Shown here piece by piece: positions 54,762 through 63,714 of a stretch of 64,000 bases of DNA (within the stretch, counting starts at the first letter, position 1; each line of letters opens with the position of its first letter). This stretch comes from Cohnella pontilimi. GTDB lineage: Bacteria > Bacillota > Bacilli > Paenibacillales > Paenibacillaceae. A program made the translations under genes and the position numbers. The DNA is taken from positions 186,001 through 250,000 of the forward strand of contig NZ_SUPK01000002.1 of the NCBI RefSeq assembly GCF_005049045.1, in the 5' to 3' direction. The notes below the pieces were generated by a model. That model saw nothing but the letters and a program-made list of their open reading frames with translations, made no database searches and was not told the DNA's origin.

Positions 54762-56650
54762 GAGCCCACCCCCTGCGCTTTCTCTTCTCTATGACGAACG
54801 ACAACGGACATGACGGCCGCCTGCCCCTTCTTTACCGTTTTGAACGGTGCAAAGCGCCAGGAGCGGACGATATCCGGATTCGTGATGACCATCGGAGTAG
54901 CCAGCGATTTGGCATGCCGCCGGAGGGTCGGCAGATGGAACCGCAGCAGCGGCTGCCCGGGCGACACCTCGTCCCCTTCCTTGGCGAGCGCGGTGAAGCC
55001 TTTGCCGCCCAGCTGCGAAGTGTCGATCCCCACATGGAGCAATACCTCCAAACCATCCGCGGTCCGGAGGCCGACGGCGTGCAGCGAGGGGTGAACATGG
55101 ATGATCTTGCCCTTCACCGGCGCAACCAGCTCGCCCTTTTCCGGAATAAACGCAACACCGCGTCCAACGAGACGGCTGGCGAAAACAGGGTCGTCTACCT
55201 CCTCGAGGGGGATCATCCGGCCCTGCACCGGCGCGTGGAACTGAACTTGCTGCACGTCTTGCTTCATCAGCTTCTGGATTTCTTCCCGGATGAGCTCGGA
55301 GTAGGTGCCGAACACCACTTGGACATGTCCGCCTCCAAGCCGGATCAAGCCGGCCGCGCCCAAATGACGGAGCGCCTGCACATCGATACGCCGGTCATCC
55401 TCTACCGTAAGCCGCAGCCTGGTGATGCAGGCGTCCAGTACGCGGACGTTTTGTTTGCCGCCGAGCGATTGAAGAATAAGCGGAGCCCGGTACGGAATGT
55501 CGCCGGCCCAATCGTCGAGCCGCGTGGCGTCCTCGCGTCCGGGCGTCGTTAATTGAAAACGCCGGATGCTCCAGCGGAACAGCACGTAATACAGCAGGCC
55601 TACCGCCGCGCCGAGCGGCAGGAGCAGCCACCCCTTCGTCGAGAGAGGCAGGTTGATGAAATATTCCAGAGCCCCCGCCGAGAAGCTGAAGCCGTGACGA
55701 ATGCCGAGCTCGTAGGTCAGCCACATGATGCCGCCCGACAGCAAGGCATGGAACAGAAACAAATAAGGGGCCACAAACAAGAAGGCGAATTCCACCGGCT
55801 CGGTGACTCCCGTGAGCAGCGAGCCCAGCGCCGCTACCCGGAACTGTTTCGAGATTTTCGGCTTCAGATCTTCGCGCGCCTCGTGAATGATGGCGAACGC
55901 AATGGCAGGCAGCGCAAACATGATCGTCGGGTACAAGCCCGCCATGTAGGCGCCCGCGTTCGGATCGCCGGCGAAAAACCGCGGGATGTCACCGAAGTAT
56001 ACCGCTCCGTCCGATGTGTGGTATTCCCCCACCTGAAACCAGAACACATGGTTCAGAATATGATGAAGGCCGAACGCCACCAAAATCCGGTGCAAAAAGC
56101 CGTACAGGAAAATGCCGAACCCTCCCGCGGATCCGACCACGATACCGGCGGAAGATGCAAGATTCGACAAGCTGTGGCTCATCATGATCATGAGCCAGGC
56201 GAAGAGCAGCGAAAAAGCGCTCATAAACAGAGGAACGAAACGCGTCCCCCCGAAAAATTGCAAATATTCCGGCAGCTGAAAAGACTTGAACCGGTCGTGC
56301 GCCCATCCGGTCACCATGCCGATGATAGCGCCCGCGAACATCGACGGCTGAACGCCGCCGGGATCGTAGGTTTGCGTGATCGCGGAAAATATCAGCATGC
56401 CCGCGAGCGCCGCGATTCCCGCCGCCGCCGTCTGATCGGACAGCCCTAACGCGATGCCGACGGCAAAAATATACGGCGTGTATTGAAACAACGCGAGCCC
56501 CCCGGCGTGAAGCAAATCGGCCACTTGGGGCCAACCCAGCGGTTCCCAGGGCAGTCTCGCCAGCATAAGAAAAATAGCGGCCGCGGGCAGCACCGTCATC
56601 GGGAGCATCATCGCCCGTCCCAGCCTTTGGAGATAGCCGACTCCGAACAT
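54758..56650 (-). CDS. PTS glucose/N-acetylglucosamine EIICBA permease
   Basis: 630 residues from the ATG at 56650 (GAGGAGGGG upstream). Order IIC-IIB-IIA. IIC (about 1-370, ten helices) starts MFGVGYLQRLGRAMMLPMTV and has LLTGVTEPVEFAFLFVAP (substrate-site Glu). IIB (about 400-475) has the phosphorylated Cys in VRVLDACITRLRLTV. IIA (about 490-625) has the phosphorylated His in VLLHVGIDTSQLGGKGF. The glucose and GlcNAc families overlap; HGFSFSAGALEYFIN hints at NagE/NagP, so GlcNAc is favoured over glucose. Coupled to ptsI by an ATGA overlap. Confidence 0.92.
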   Translation of the reverse strand: MFGVGYLQRLGRAMMLPMTVLPAAAIFLMLARLPWEPLGWPQVADLLHAGGLALFQYTPYIFAVGIALGLSDQTAAAGIAALAGMLIFSAITQTYDPGGVQPSMFAGAIIGMVTGWAHDRFKSFQLPEYLQFFGGTRFVPLFMSAFSLLFAWLMIMMSHSLSNLASSAGIVVGSAGGFGIFLYGFLHRILVAFGLHHILNHVFWFQVGEYHTSDGAVYFGDIPRFFAGDPNAGAYMAGLYPTIMFALPAIAFAIIHEAREDLKPKISKQFRVAALGSLLTGVTEPVEFAFLFVAPYLFLFHALLSGGIMWLTYELGIRHGFSFSAGALEYFINLPLSTKGWLLLPLGAAVGLLYYVLFRWSIRRFQLTTPGREDATRLDDWAGDIPYRAPLILQSLGGKQNVRVLDACITRLRLTVEDDRRIDVQALRHLGAAGLIRLGGGHVQVVFGTYSELIREEIQKLMKQDVQQVQFHAPVQGRMIPLEEVDDPVFASRLVGRGVAFIPEKGELVAPVKGKIIHVHPSLHAVGLRTADGLEVLLHVGIDTSQLGGKGFTALAKEGDEVSPGQPLLRFHLPTLRRHAKSLATPMVITNPDIVRSWRFAPFKTVKKGQAAVMSVVVRHREEKAQGVGS

Positions 56651-56701
56651 GCGGCAAACCCCTCCTCTTTCTCGATGGTAAGCCGAGTCCACCAATTTGT
56701 C

Positions 56702-56735
56702 AAAAAAAAGCGGCATCCGTATACCGGATGCCGCT
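56702..56735 (-). terminator. Terminator after the CoA-binding gene
   Basis: On the minus strand AGCGGCATCCG and CGGATGCCGCT close a five-base loop and run into eight T. Confidence 0.9.
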
Positions 56736-56751
56736 CCTCAAAGCTTCGCCT

Positions 56752-57180
56752 TTATGCTTTGCCGCCCGGCAGCAAAATCGAATCTTCCACCTTGATGCAG
56801 CGGTCCATAATCACCGTCAGGCCGGCTTCCTGCGCAATGCGCGCAGCCTCATCATTCACGATGCCGAGCTGGAGCCACAGCGTTTTCGCCCTTACGGCAG
56901 CGGCTTCTTCGGCGATCGGAGGCGTATGCTCCGGACGGCGGAACACGTTGACAATGTCGATCGGTCCGGGAACGTCCTTGAGCGAAGGATACGCCTTCTC
57001 GCCCAAAATGGATTCCGCATTCGGATTGACCGGCACGATCCGGTACCCTTTGGCCTGCATGGCGGCGGACACCTGATGCGACACTTTGGAAGGATCATCG
57101 GACAAACCGACAACCGCGATCGTACCGGCCTCCTGTAAAATCTGCTTGATCTCGTCCCGGGAAGGATTTTCAAATGCCAT
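56752..57180 (-). CDS. CoA-binding domain protein (YccU/YneT type)
   Basis: 142 residues, a single Rossmann-like CoA-binding domain. TIAVVGLSDDPSKVSHQVSA is the nucleotide loop, then YRIVPVNPNAESILGEKAYP and IDIVNVFRRPEHTPPIAEEA, LWLQLGIVNDEAARIAQEAG and the C-terminal VIMDRCIKVED. The physiological role is unknown. It precedes a strong terminator and is followed upstream by a copy of the 57-bp repeat; CCTCC-complement (AGGAGG) lies about nine bases before its ATG. Confidence 0.9.
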   Translation of the reverse strand: MAFENPSRDEIKQILQEAGTIAVVGLSDDPSKVSHQVSAAMQAKGYRIVPVNPNAESILGEKAYPSLKDVPGPIDIVNVFRRPEHTPPIAEEAAAVRAKTLWLQLGIVNDEAARIAQEAGLTVIMDRCIKVEDSILLPGGKA

Positions 57181-57224
57181 GATGACGACCTCCTTTTAAT
57201 TGTTACAGTTTTTTCTAGTTCTTC

Positions 57225-57283
57225 GGGGGCTCCCCGAAAAGTAATCGGAATAAACATCGAAGCTTATCGTCACTTTTGGGGGG
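57225..57283 (+). repeat. Intergenic hairpin element, copy 2
   Basis: On the plus strand it reads GGGGGCTCCCCG, AAAA, GTAATCGGAATA, a variable middle and TCACTTTTGGGGGG. Ends CCCCgAAAAGT and ACTTTTGGGG pair. It shares the GTAATCGGAATA core and the paired ends with 16980-17036 but is in the opposite orientation to the flanking genes, between aroA and the CoA-binding gene. Confidence 0.7.
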
Positions 57284-57286
57284 AAC

Positions 57287-58579
57287 TTACTCTACCCATT
57301 GTACTTGAGCGCCGAGCAGTTTCAGGTGGTCGAAATATTGCGGATAAGACTTGGCCACATGATGCGCGTCGCGTATCCGGATCGGGTTTTTCGCGCGCAG
57401 ACCGACCACGGTTAACGCCATGATCACCCGGTGATCGAAGTGCGCGTCGATTTCTACGCCGCCTTCCACTCCCTCAGGCCGGCCGTGCACGATGATTTCG
57501 TCCCGCTTCTCTTCCACATTGGCGCCGGCTTTGCGAAGCTCCGTCAAATAGTCGGTGATGCGGTCGCATTCTTTGTAACGCAAGTTCTCTACATTATAGA
57601 AGCGGGAAGTTCCTTCGGCGAAGACGCTTGCCGCCACCATGGCCAGCACGCCGTCAGTAAACTCGTCGCCGTCGAATTCGCCTGCGGTGAGACGTCCGTT
57701 GCCTTGGACATGTACGATGCCGTTCTCGTGCGTAAGCGGCACCTTCATCGCACGAAGCACGTCCACGACAGCGCGTTCGCCTTGTTTGCTGTCTTCGGTC
57801 AGCCGATACAGCTTCACGTCCGATTGCGTCACCGCAGCCGCGGCCAATACAGCGGCAGATCCCGGATAATCGCCTTGCACCGTATATTCCTGCGCACGGT
57901 ATTTCTGGCGCCCCGGCACGCGGTAATGCATAAGGTCGTCCGAAGCCTCCACCCGGATACCGGCTTGCGCCAGCACCTCGAGCGTCTGACCGATCACGAC
58001 CTTCGATTTCAGATCGTGAAGCACTTCGATTTCGCTGTCCTCGTCCAGCAGCGGCGTAAGAAACAGCAGCGAGCTCAAAAACTGCGAGCTTACGCTTCCC
58101 GAGACTTGTATTTTACCGCCTCTCGGATGTCCGCCCTTCACGGTGATCGGCAGCTTTCCGTTGTGGTGCTCAATCTCCACGCCCATTCCCTGAAGCGCGG
58201 TGATCAAGTCGTCGTGCGGACGCTTGCCGAGCGACTGCGGATACGCGTTGACGAACGTCACTTCGGGAAGCAGCGCCGCAATGGAGAGCACGAAACGAAG
58301 CACCGCACCGGCATTGCCTACGTTCAGTTCCTTCACCGGACGCGGGTGACGGCCGAAACCGGTAACGACGATTTTCTCATCGTCTTCCTCGACAACGGCG
58401 CCAAGGTCGCGTATGCAGCGGCGCATCGCTTCCCCGTCCTCGCTATGCGCCGGAAACCGGATCGTGCTCGTTCCTTCCGCCAATGCGGCGACAAGCAAAT
58501 AACGGGTCGTGTAGTTTTTGGATGACAACGCTTGAAGTTCGCCTTTCAGCCGGCCCGTAGGCGTGACTATCATATCCAT
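57287..58579 (-). CDS. aroA: 3-phosphoshikimate 1-carboxyvinyltransferase (EPSP synthase)
   Basis: 430 residues from the ATG at 58579 (AGGAG upstream; the in-frame start at 58627 is less likely). It joins shikimate-3-phosphate and PEP in the shikimate pathway. Family segments: LSSKNYTTRYLLVAALAEGT, LNVGNAGAVLRFVLSIAALL (variant of the LGNAGTAxR active loop: here NVGNAGAVLRF), GSVSSQFLSSLLFLTPLL, EYTVQGDYPGSAAVLAAAAV and HFDHRVIMALTVVGLRA. The GNAGAVLRF variant places it nearer class II enzymes, which are often less glyphosate-sensitive; this is inference. aroK lies 1.2 kb away, the other shikimate gene in the window. Confidence 0.95.
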   Translation of the reverse strand: MDMIVTPTGRLKGELQALSSKNYTTRYLLVAALAEGTSTIRFPAHSEDGEAMRRCIRDLGAVVEEDDEKIVVTGFGRHPRPVKELNVGNAGAVLRFVLSIAALLPEVTFVNAYPQSLGKRPHDDLITALQGMGVEIEHHNGKLPITVKGGHPRGGKIQVSGSVSSQFLSSLLFLTPLLDEDSEIEVLHDLKSKVVIGQTLEVLAQAGIRVEASDDLMHYRVPGRQKYRAQEYTVQGDYPGSAAVLAAAAVTQSDVKLYRLTEDSKQGERAVVDVLRAMKVPLTHENGIVHVQGNGRLTAGEFDGDEFTDGVLAMVAASVFAEGTSRFYNVENLRYKECDRITDYLTELRKAGANVEEKRDEIIVHGRPEGVEGGVEIDAHFDHRVIMALTVVGLRAKNPIRIRDAHHVAKSYPQYFDHLKLLGAQVQWVE

Positions 58580-58598
58580 GTACCGGAACACTCCTATT

Positions 58599-58982
58599 CT
58601 ATGTATGTAACGACGAGGCTCGTCCAATCCAAATGCCCAAGGCGGTCAACAGCCAGCCTCCGACATAGGTGGCCGCGGCATATTTCCCTAACCGGGCGGC
58701 CGCTCCTTCGCGGACAAGCAGCGCTTTCTGCACGTTCAAAGTCGAATACGTGGTCAGTCCGCCCAGAACGCCCGTGCCCATCAAAGCATACCAATCGGGC
58801 TTTTCCTCTAAAAGCCGGGCGCCGATTAACACCCCCATGGCGAACGATCCCGCAAGATTCACCGTTAAGGTCGCATAAATAGGCAGTTTGCCGCGGTTGG
58901 CGAACCATCGTGCAACTCCATACCGCAAAACCGCGCCTGCCGATCCGCCGACGCCGACCAGTATGAGATGCCATAGGATCAT
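58599..58982 (-). CDS. crcB: Fluoride exporter CrcB/FluC, subunit 1
   Basis: 127 residues with four membrane helices. Fluc motifs: GGSAGAVLRYGVARW (arginine in helix 1), TLTVNLAGSFAMGVLIG (conserved Asn in helix 2) and GLTTYSTLNVQ (the TTFST-like helix-3 break). Fluc proteins form dual-topology dimers that pass fluoride out of the cell. Bacilli often carry two adjacent genes whose products form a heterodimer; the second is upstream with a 4-base overlap. It precedes aroA by 19 bases. Confidence 0.93.
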   Translation of the reverse strand: MILWHLILVGVGGSAGAVLRYGVARWFANRGKLPIYATLTVNLAGSFAMGVLIGARLLEEKPDWYALMGTGVLGGLTTYSTLNVQKALLVREGAAARLGKYAAATYVGGWLLTALGIWIGRASSLHT

Positions 58983-59356
58983 GAGGATTTCCCCCGTCCC
59001 CAGGCAAGACCGGCAGCCGCAGCGAGCCAGCCGGCGCCTCCGCTCAATAGCACATAAAGTGCGGCGGACGCATACGCCTCGTTCCGCACCAGTGCGCTGA
59101 GTTCGGCATTAAAGGCGCTGAATGTCGTAAAAGCGCCTAGAAATCCGGTGCCCGCCGCTTCGCGCAGCCATTCGGGCATCGGCCGGCGGGCGGCCCGGCC
59201 GATGAGCAGCCCGAGCAGCAGCGAACCGCTCAAATTCACGAACAACGTCGCCCACGGCAATCCGGTTCCGTCCCCATGCGGCAGCAAAAATCCGATTCCG
59301 TAACGAGCGGCCGCCCCGAGGAATCCGGCAGCGGCAACTCCCCATACAACAGCCAT
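58979..59356 (-). CDS. crcB: Fluoride exporter CrcB/FluC, subunit 2
   Basis: 125 residues from the ATG at 59356, with GGAGG five bases upstream; a longer in-frame start exists at 59392. Four membrane helices: GFLGAAARYGIGFLLP, ATLFVNLSGSLLLGLLIG (conserved Asn) and TGFLGAFTTFSAFNAELS (TTFS motif). Overlaps the first crcB by four bases, so the two should be made in equal amounts, as expected for a heterodimeric channel. The divergent rhodanese gene starts 85 bases away, leaving no room for a fluoride riboswitch that I can see. Confidence 0.92.
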   Translation of the reverse strand: MAVVWGVAAAGFLGAAARYGIGFLLPHGDGTGLPWATLFVNLSGSLLLGLLIGRAARRPMPEWLREAAGTGFLGAFTTFSAFNAELSALVRNEAYASAALYVLLSGGAGWLAAAAGLAWGRGKSS

Positions 59357-59377
59357 GGCAGCCTCCGGCCGCAGCCA

Positions 59378-59407
59378 TTGACACTGCGGCATACGGTTTC
59401 ATATGAT
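59378..59407 (+). promoter_or_regulatory. Probable sigma-A promoter for the rhodanese gene
   Basis: TTGACA (59378-59383) and TATGAT (59402-59407) are 18 bases apart, about 35 bases before the ATG. Confidence 0.6.
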
Positions 59408-59440
59408 GATGGTACTGTCCGAACCGAAAGGATGATTCCG

Positions 59441-59746
59441 ATGAATCCGCATGAAGAAATCTCGGTTGAAGAATTGAAAGCCCGGCTGGATGCCGGAGAG
59501 AAGCCGCTCATCATCGACGTCCGGGAACCGGAAGAAGTCGCTTACGGCATGATTCCCGGCGCCGTCCATATTCCTATGGGCCAAATACCGCAGCGGCTGG
59601 ACGAAATCCCCCGCGAAGGGGAAGTCATCTTCGTATGCCGCAGCAGCCACCGAAGCGGTCAAGTGTGCGAATATTTGACCATGATCGGATTTGAAAAGCC
59701 CGTCAATATGGTAGGCGGAATGTTGGCTTGGACGCAATTACCGTAA
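59441..59746 (+). CDS. Rhodanese-like domain protein
   Basis: 101 residues from the ATG at 59441, with AAAGGA about eight bases upstream; the frame extends further up but lies in the crcB gene's antisense strand. One rhodanese domain: EISVEELKARLDAGEKPLII, DVREPEEVAYGMIPGAVHIP, and the active loop VFVCRSSHRSGQ with Cys at about residue 66. It moves sulfur or reads thiol state. It converges on aroK, overlapping its 3' end by nine bases. Confidence 0.9.
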   Translation: MNPHEEISVEELKARLDAGEKPLIIDVREPEEVAYGMIPGAVHIPMGQIPQRLDEIPREGEVIFVCRSSHRSGQVCEYLTMIGFEKPVNMVGGMLAWTQLP

Positions 59747-60262
59747 CCAACGAAGCAGCAATTCTGCAATTTCCGCAGGGGACCGGCGCGAAGTGTCGAT
59801 CATAACGTGTGCGAAATCATAAGCGTGCCTGCGGGCCTCCAGCAGTTCATCGACCCGCTTGGCCGCATCTCCCGCGAGCAGCGGACGGTTTCCCGTTTCC
59901 GCGCTTAGGCTGACACGACGGATCAGCGTATCCCGGTCCGCCGTCAGCGCAACGACCCAGCCTGCGGCCAGCATCGCTAGGCGGTTCTCTTCCCGGAGCA
60001 CCGCTCCTCCCCCAGTGGCCACCACTTGACGGTCACCCGCCAACACCTCGCGGATCACCCGGCTTTCCCAATCGCGGAAAGAAGCCTCTCCCTCCGATGC
60101 GAACAGCTCCGGTATCGTCCTTCCGCTTCGCCGCTCGATTTCCTCATCCGTGTCGACGCCCGTATATCCGAGCTTTTGAGACAGCAGCTTGCTCACCGTC
60201 GACTTGCCAGTTCCCATAAATCCGACAACGATCAGGTTTCGGCTTTTATGCGCTGCAATCAA
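59738..60262 (-). CDS. aroK: Shikimate kinase
   Basis: About 174 residues from a TTG at 60262 (AGAGGG eight bases upstream). An ATG at 60301 is in frame but has no ribosome binding site and overlaps a -10-like TATGAT (60302-60297). The P-loop GFMGTGKSTVSKLLSQ is at about residue 14, then DTDEEIERRSGRTIPELF (shikimate Asp), DWESRVIREVL, ATGGGAVL and the lid RPLLAG. It phosphorylates shikimate for the aroA step. It overlaps the converging rhodanese gene at its 3' end. Confidence 0.94.
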   Translation of the reverse strand: MIAAHKSRNLIVVGFMGTGKSTVSKLLSQKLGYTGVDTDEEIERRSGRTIPELFASEGEASFRDWESRVIREVLAGDRQVVATGGGAVLREENRLAMLAAGWVVALTADRDTLIRRVSLSAETGNRPLLAGDAAKRVDELLEARRHAYDFAHVMIDTSRRSPAEIAELLLRWLR

Positions 60263-60362
60263 CCCTTTATCCCTCTTTCGCTTTAACGCTTTACCTATCA
60301 TAGCATAAGGTCAGACAGGTATAAAACCGCTACTTTTACCGTAAGGTGGATAGTGCAAGACT

Positions 60363-60679
60363 ATGCCTCCACCTCGGGTGATGCACTTGAACGAAACCGC
60401 CAAATACGCCGTCCGGACAGATCCGCTTCAGCGGTTGTTGGATCCGGCCCAGCCTTTTGTCCGCGAGGACGTGTTATGGGCGCTCGATTTGGTCAAAAGA
60501 AAAGCGGCCGATGGAGCGCCCGAATGGTCGGGGCTCGATCAGCCGCGTTTGCTGGCTTGTTTCGCATGTTATGCGGAGATGGCGCTTCTGCTTCTGCACC
60601 GAAGGACTCCCGACCAACCGGAAACCGATTGTTTCCGCGAAATGCTCGAAGAGCTTCTGTGCCGGCCGCGATCAGGATC

Positions 60680-60683
<4 letters not shown>
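60363..60683 (+). CDS. Small hypothetical protein
   Basis: Up to 106 residues; family not recognised. [40 protein letters not shown] and [20 protein letters not shown] read like a real helical protein, unlike the shadow frames around it. The start is uncertain (ATG at 60363, or ATG at 60381 after GGGTG); the ribosome binding site is poor. Its last four bases overlap the 3' end of gnd, convergent. Confidence 0.5.
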
Positions 60684-62095
<1,412 letters not shown>

Positions 62096-62184
62096 GTTCT
62101 CTTCATCCTTCGACTGCGTATTTTTCACTGACAAGGCTGACCCGTTCGAAGCTTGAACCGCTTCCGTCCGGTCATAACATTCCT

Positions 62185-62213
62185 ATTGTACTCTTTTTGC
62201 CTGCTGATGAAAA
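62185..62213 (-). promoter_or_regulatory. Probable promoter for gnd
   Basis: TTTTCA (62213-62208) and TACAAT (62190-62185) are 17 bases apart, about 90 bases before the gnd start. Confidence 0.5.
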
Positions 62214-62312
62214 CCTTACGTCCTTTTACCCAAACAGCCGCTCTCTTCCCGCATGGATTGTTCGATGCCGGCGGAGGAAATTTCGCCTAATTATCCACTT
62301 GCTTTTTTATAG

Positions 62313-62337
62313 TTAGTTAACTTATAGTATTAACTAA
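62313..62337 (+). promoter_or_regulatory. Palindromic operator over the yceI -10 region
   Basis: TTAGTTAA (62313-62320) and TTAACTAA (62330-62337) form a perfect 8-base inverted repeat with a 9-base spacer CTTATAGTA that contains a -10-like TATAGT (62324-62329). The layout fits a repressor binding site, 26 bases before the yceI ATG. The regulator is not identified and is not encoded next to it. Confidence 0.6.
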
Positions 62338-62362
62338 GAACACTTAAGGAGGAACTTATAAT

Positions 62363-62896
62363 ATGGCAAAAGTAAACTGGCAGCTCGACAAATCCCACAG
62401 CGGCATCGGCTTCAGCGTCCGCCACATGATGATCAGCAACGTACGCGGCAGCTTCACCGACTTCGACGCAACAGTGGCTGCGGATCCGGCCAATCTGGCA
62501 GATGTTACGGCAACCATCAAGATCAACGCGGCGAGTGTAGATACGAAAGACGAAGGCCGCGACGGCCACCTGAAATCGCCGGACTTCTTCAACGTGGAGC
62601 AGCATCCGAACATTACCTTCACGGTAACCCAAGTACGTTCTAAAGGCGGAGAAGAGTACGAAATTACCGGCGACCTCACGATCGCAGGCGTAACCAAACC
62701 CGTTACGTTGAACGGTGAGATTTCCGGCCCGGCCAAAGACCCATGGGGCAACGAGAAAATCGCCGTCTCCGCAGCAGGCTCCCTCAACCGTTCCGAATTC
62801 GGCCTGACGTGGAATGCCGCGTTGGAAGCGGGCGGCGTACTTGTCAGCGACACCATTAAACTCAACATCGAACTGCAATTCGCCAAAGCGGCGTAA
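62363..62896 (+). CDS. YceI family lipid-binding protein
   Basis: 177 residues, one lipocalin-like YceI beta barrel. It opens VNWQLDKSHSGIGFSVRHMM and has RDGHLKSPDFFNVEQHPNIT and the last strands (EFGLTWNAALEAGGVLVSD). YceI proteins bind isoprenoid lipids. No signal peptide is present, so this one should be cytosolic, unlike E. coli YceI. AAGGAGGAAC lies before the ATG. It has its own operator-like promoter and terminator. Confidence 0.92.
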   Translation: MAKVNWQLDKSHSGIGFSVRHMMISNVRGSFTDFDATVAADPANLADVTATIKINAASVDTKDEGRDGHLKSPDFFNVEQHPNITFTVTQVRSKGGEEYEITGDLTIAGVTKPVTLNGEISGPAKDPWGNEKIAVSAAGSLNRSEFGLTWNAALEAGGVLVSDTIKLNIELQFAKAA

Positions 62897-62903
62897 GCAC
62901 AGC

Positions 62904-62944
62904 AAAAAGCATCCTCCCCACGCGGAAGGATGCTTCTTTATTTT
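62904..62944 (+). terminator. Terminator after yceI
   Basis: AAAAAGCATCCT and AGGATGCTTCTTT close a GC-rich loop. Confidence 0.75.
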
Positions 62945-62948
62945 CATC

Positions 62949-63551
62949 TCACAACTCGAGCAGCAGCATTTCCGTTCGCATCGTTTGCAGCTTTTCCTTG
63001 CTGAGTTCCGCATCCTCGGTCCGTCCCTGCTGAAGGGCTTCGTGCAGCACAGCCAGCTCATAATCGACCTCAAGACGAAGCACGCCCGCGCGAATTTCGG
63101 CCCGTTTGGATTTGAACGCCTGCACCATATCTTCCAGTGTGATTTGAGGTCTCTTCTGATAGATGATCCGATGTTCCACGCCTGACACCTCCACGAGACG
63201 GATGATTTCTCCGAACATAATATTTTCGATCAGCACTTGACGATCTCGAAACCGTTTGACGACGGCATGGCCTCGGGAATCGTTGATCAGCTTTTCAATC
63301 CACAGCGCCAGTCTCTCGTCTTTCACCACATAGTTTCCGACCATTTTATAGCGGCCTTGGAACCGTTGAAACCGGAGTTTAAGCAGCTTGCGCCCCGTAC
63401 GCACGGAAATGATGAAATAGCTGTCATTCTCGTTCCAATAGAGGGAGTAGCCTTGCTGAATCAATTCGCGGATTAAATTCTGGATTTGACGGCGGTCGAA
63501 ACGGATCTCCAAATTGCAATATTCCACTTCATGACTGCGATACACGGCCAT
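62949..63551 (-). CDS. Conserved-looking protein of unknown function
   Basis: 200 residues from the ATG at 63551, with GGGGG close before it; the frame continues upstream to 63821 without protein-like sequence. Features: YRSHEVEYCNLEIRFDRRQI, LIQQGYSLYWNENDSYFIIS, RTGRKLLKLRFQRFQGRYKM and a C-terminal helical part (MVQAFKSKRAEIRAGVLRLE, LEVDYELAVLHEALQQG). It is charged, cytosolic and without membrane segments. I do not recognise a characterised family. It converges on yceI and is divergent from the yktB gene. Confidence 0.8.
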   Translation of the reverse strand: MAVYRSHEVEYCNLEIRFDRRQIQNLIRELIQQGYSLYWNENDSYFIISVRTGRKLLKLRFQRFQGRYKMVGNYVVKDERLALWIEKLINDSRGHAVVKRFRDRQVLIENIMFGEIIRLVEVSGVEHRIIYQKRPQITLEDMVQAFKSKRAEIRAGVLRLEVDYELAVLHEALQQGRTEDAELSKEKLQTMRTEMLLLEL

Positions 63552-63648
63552 CCCACCCCCTGCGAAATCCGCATGACTCGAGCTTGACCGAATGTTCAGA
63601 AAATTCTTACTTACCTTTATCTTATACTCCATACTATGTAATGGCAAC

Positions 63649-63677
63649 TTGGTTTCTTGACTATTTTCCCTTATAGT
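63649..63677 (+). promoter_or_regulatory. Possible promoter for the YktB-family gene
   Basis: TTGGTT (63649-63654) and TATAGT (63672-63677) are 17 bases apart, about 38 bases before the GTG. Confidence 0.45.
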
Positions 63678-63714
63678 GGGGAGTGTGTTTTGCATCATTG
63701 GACGAGGTGACAGC

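Noticed and set aside
59357..59440. A fluoride riboswitch in front of the crcB pair
   Set aside because: The interval is about 84 bases, contains the rhodanese promoter, and shows no fluoride-aptamer core.
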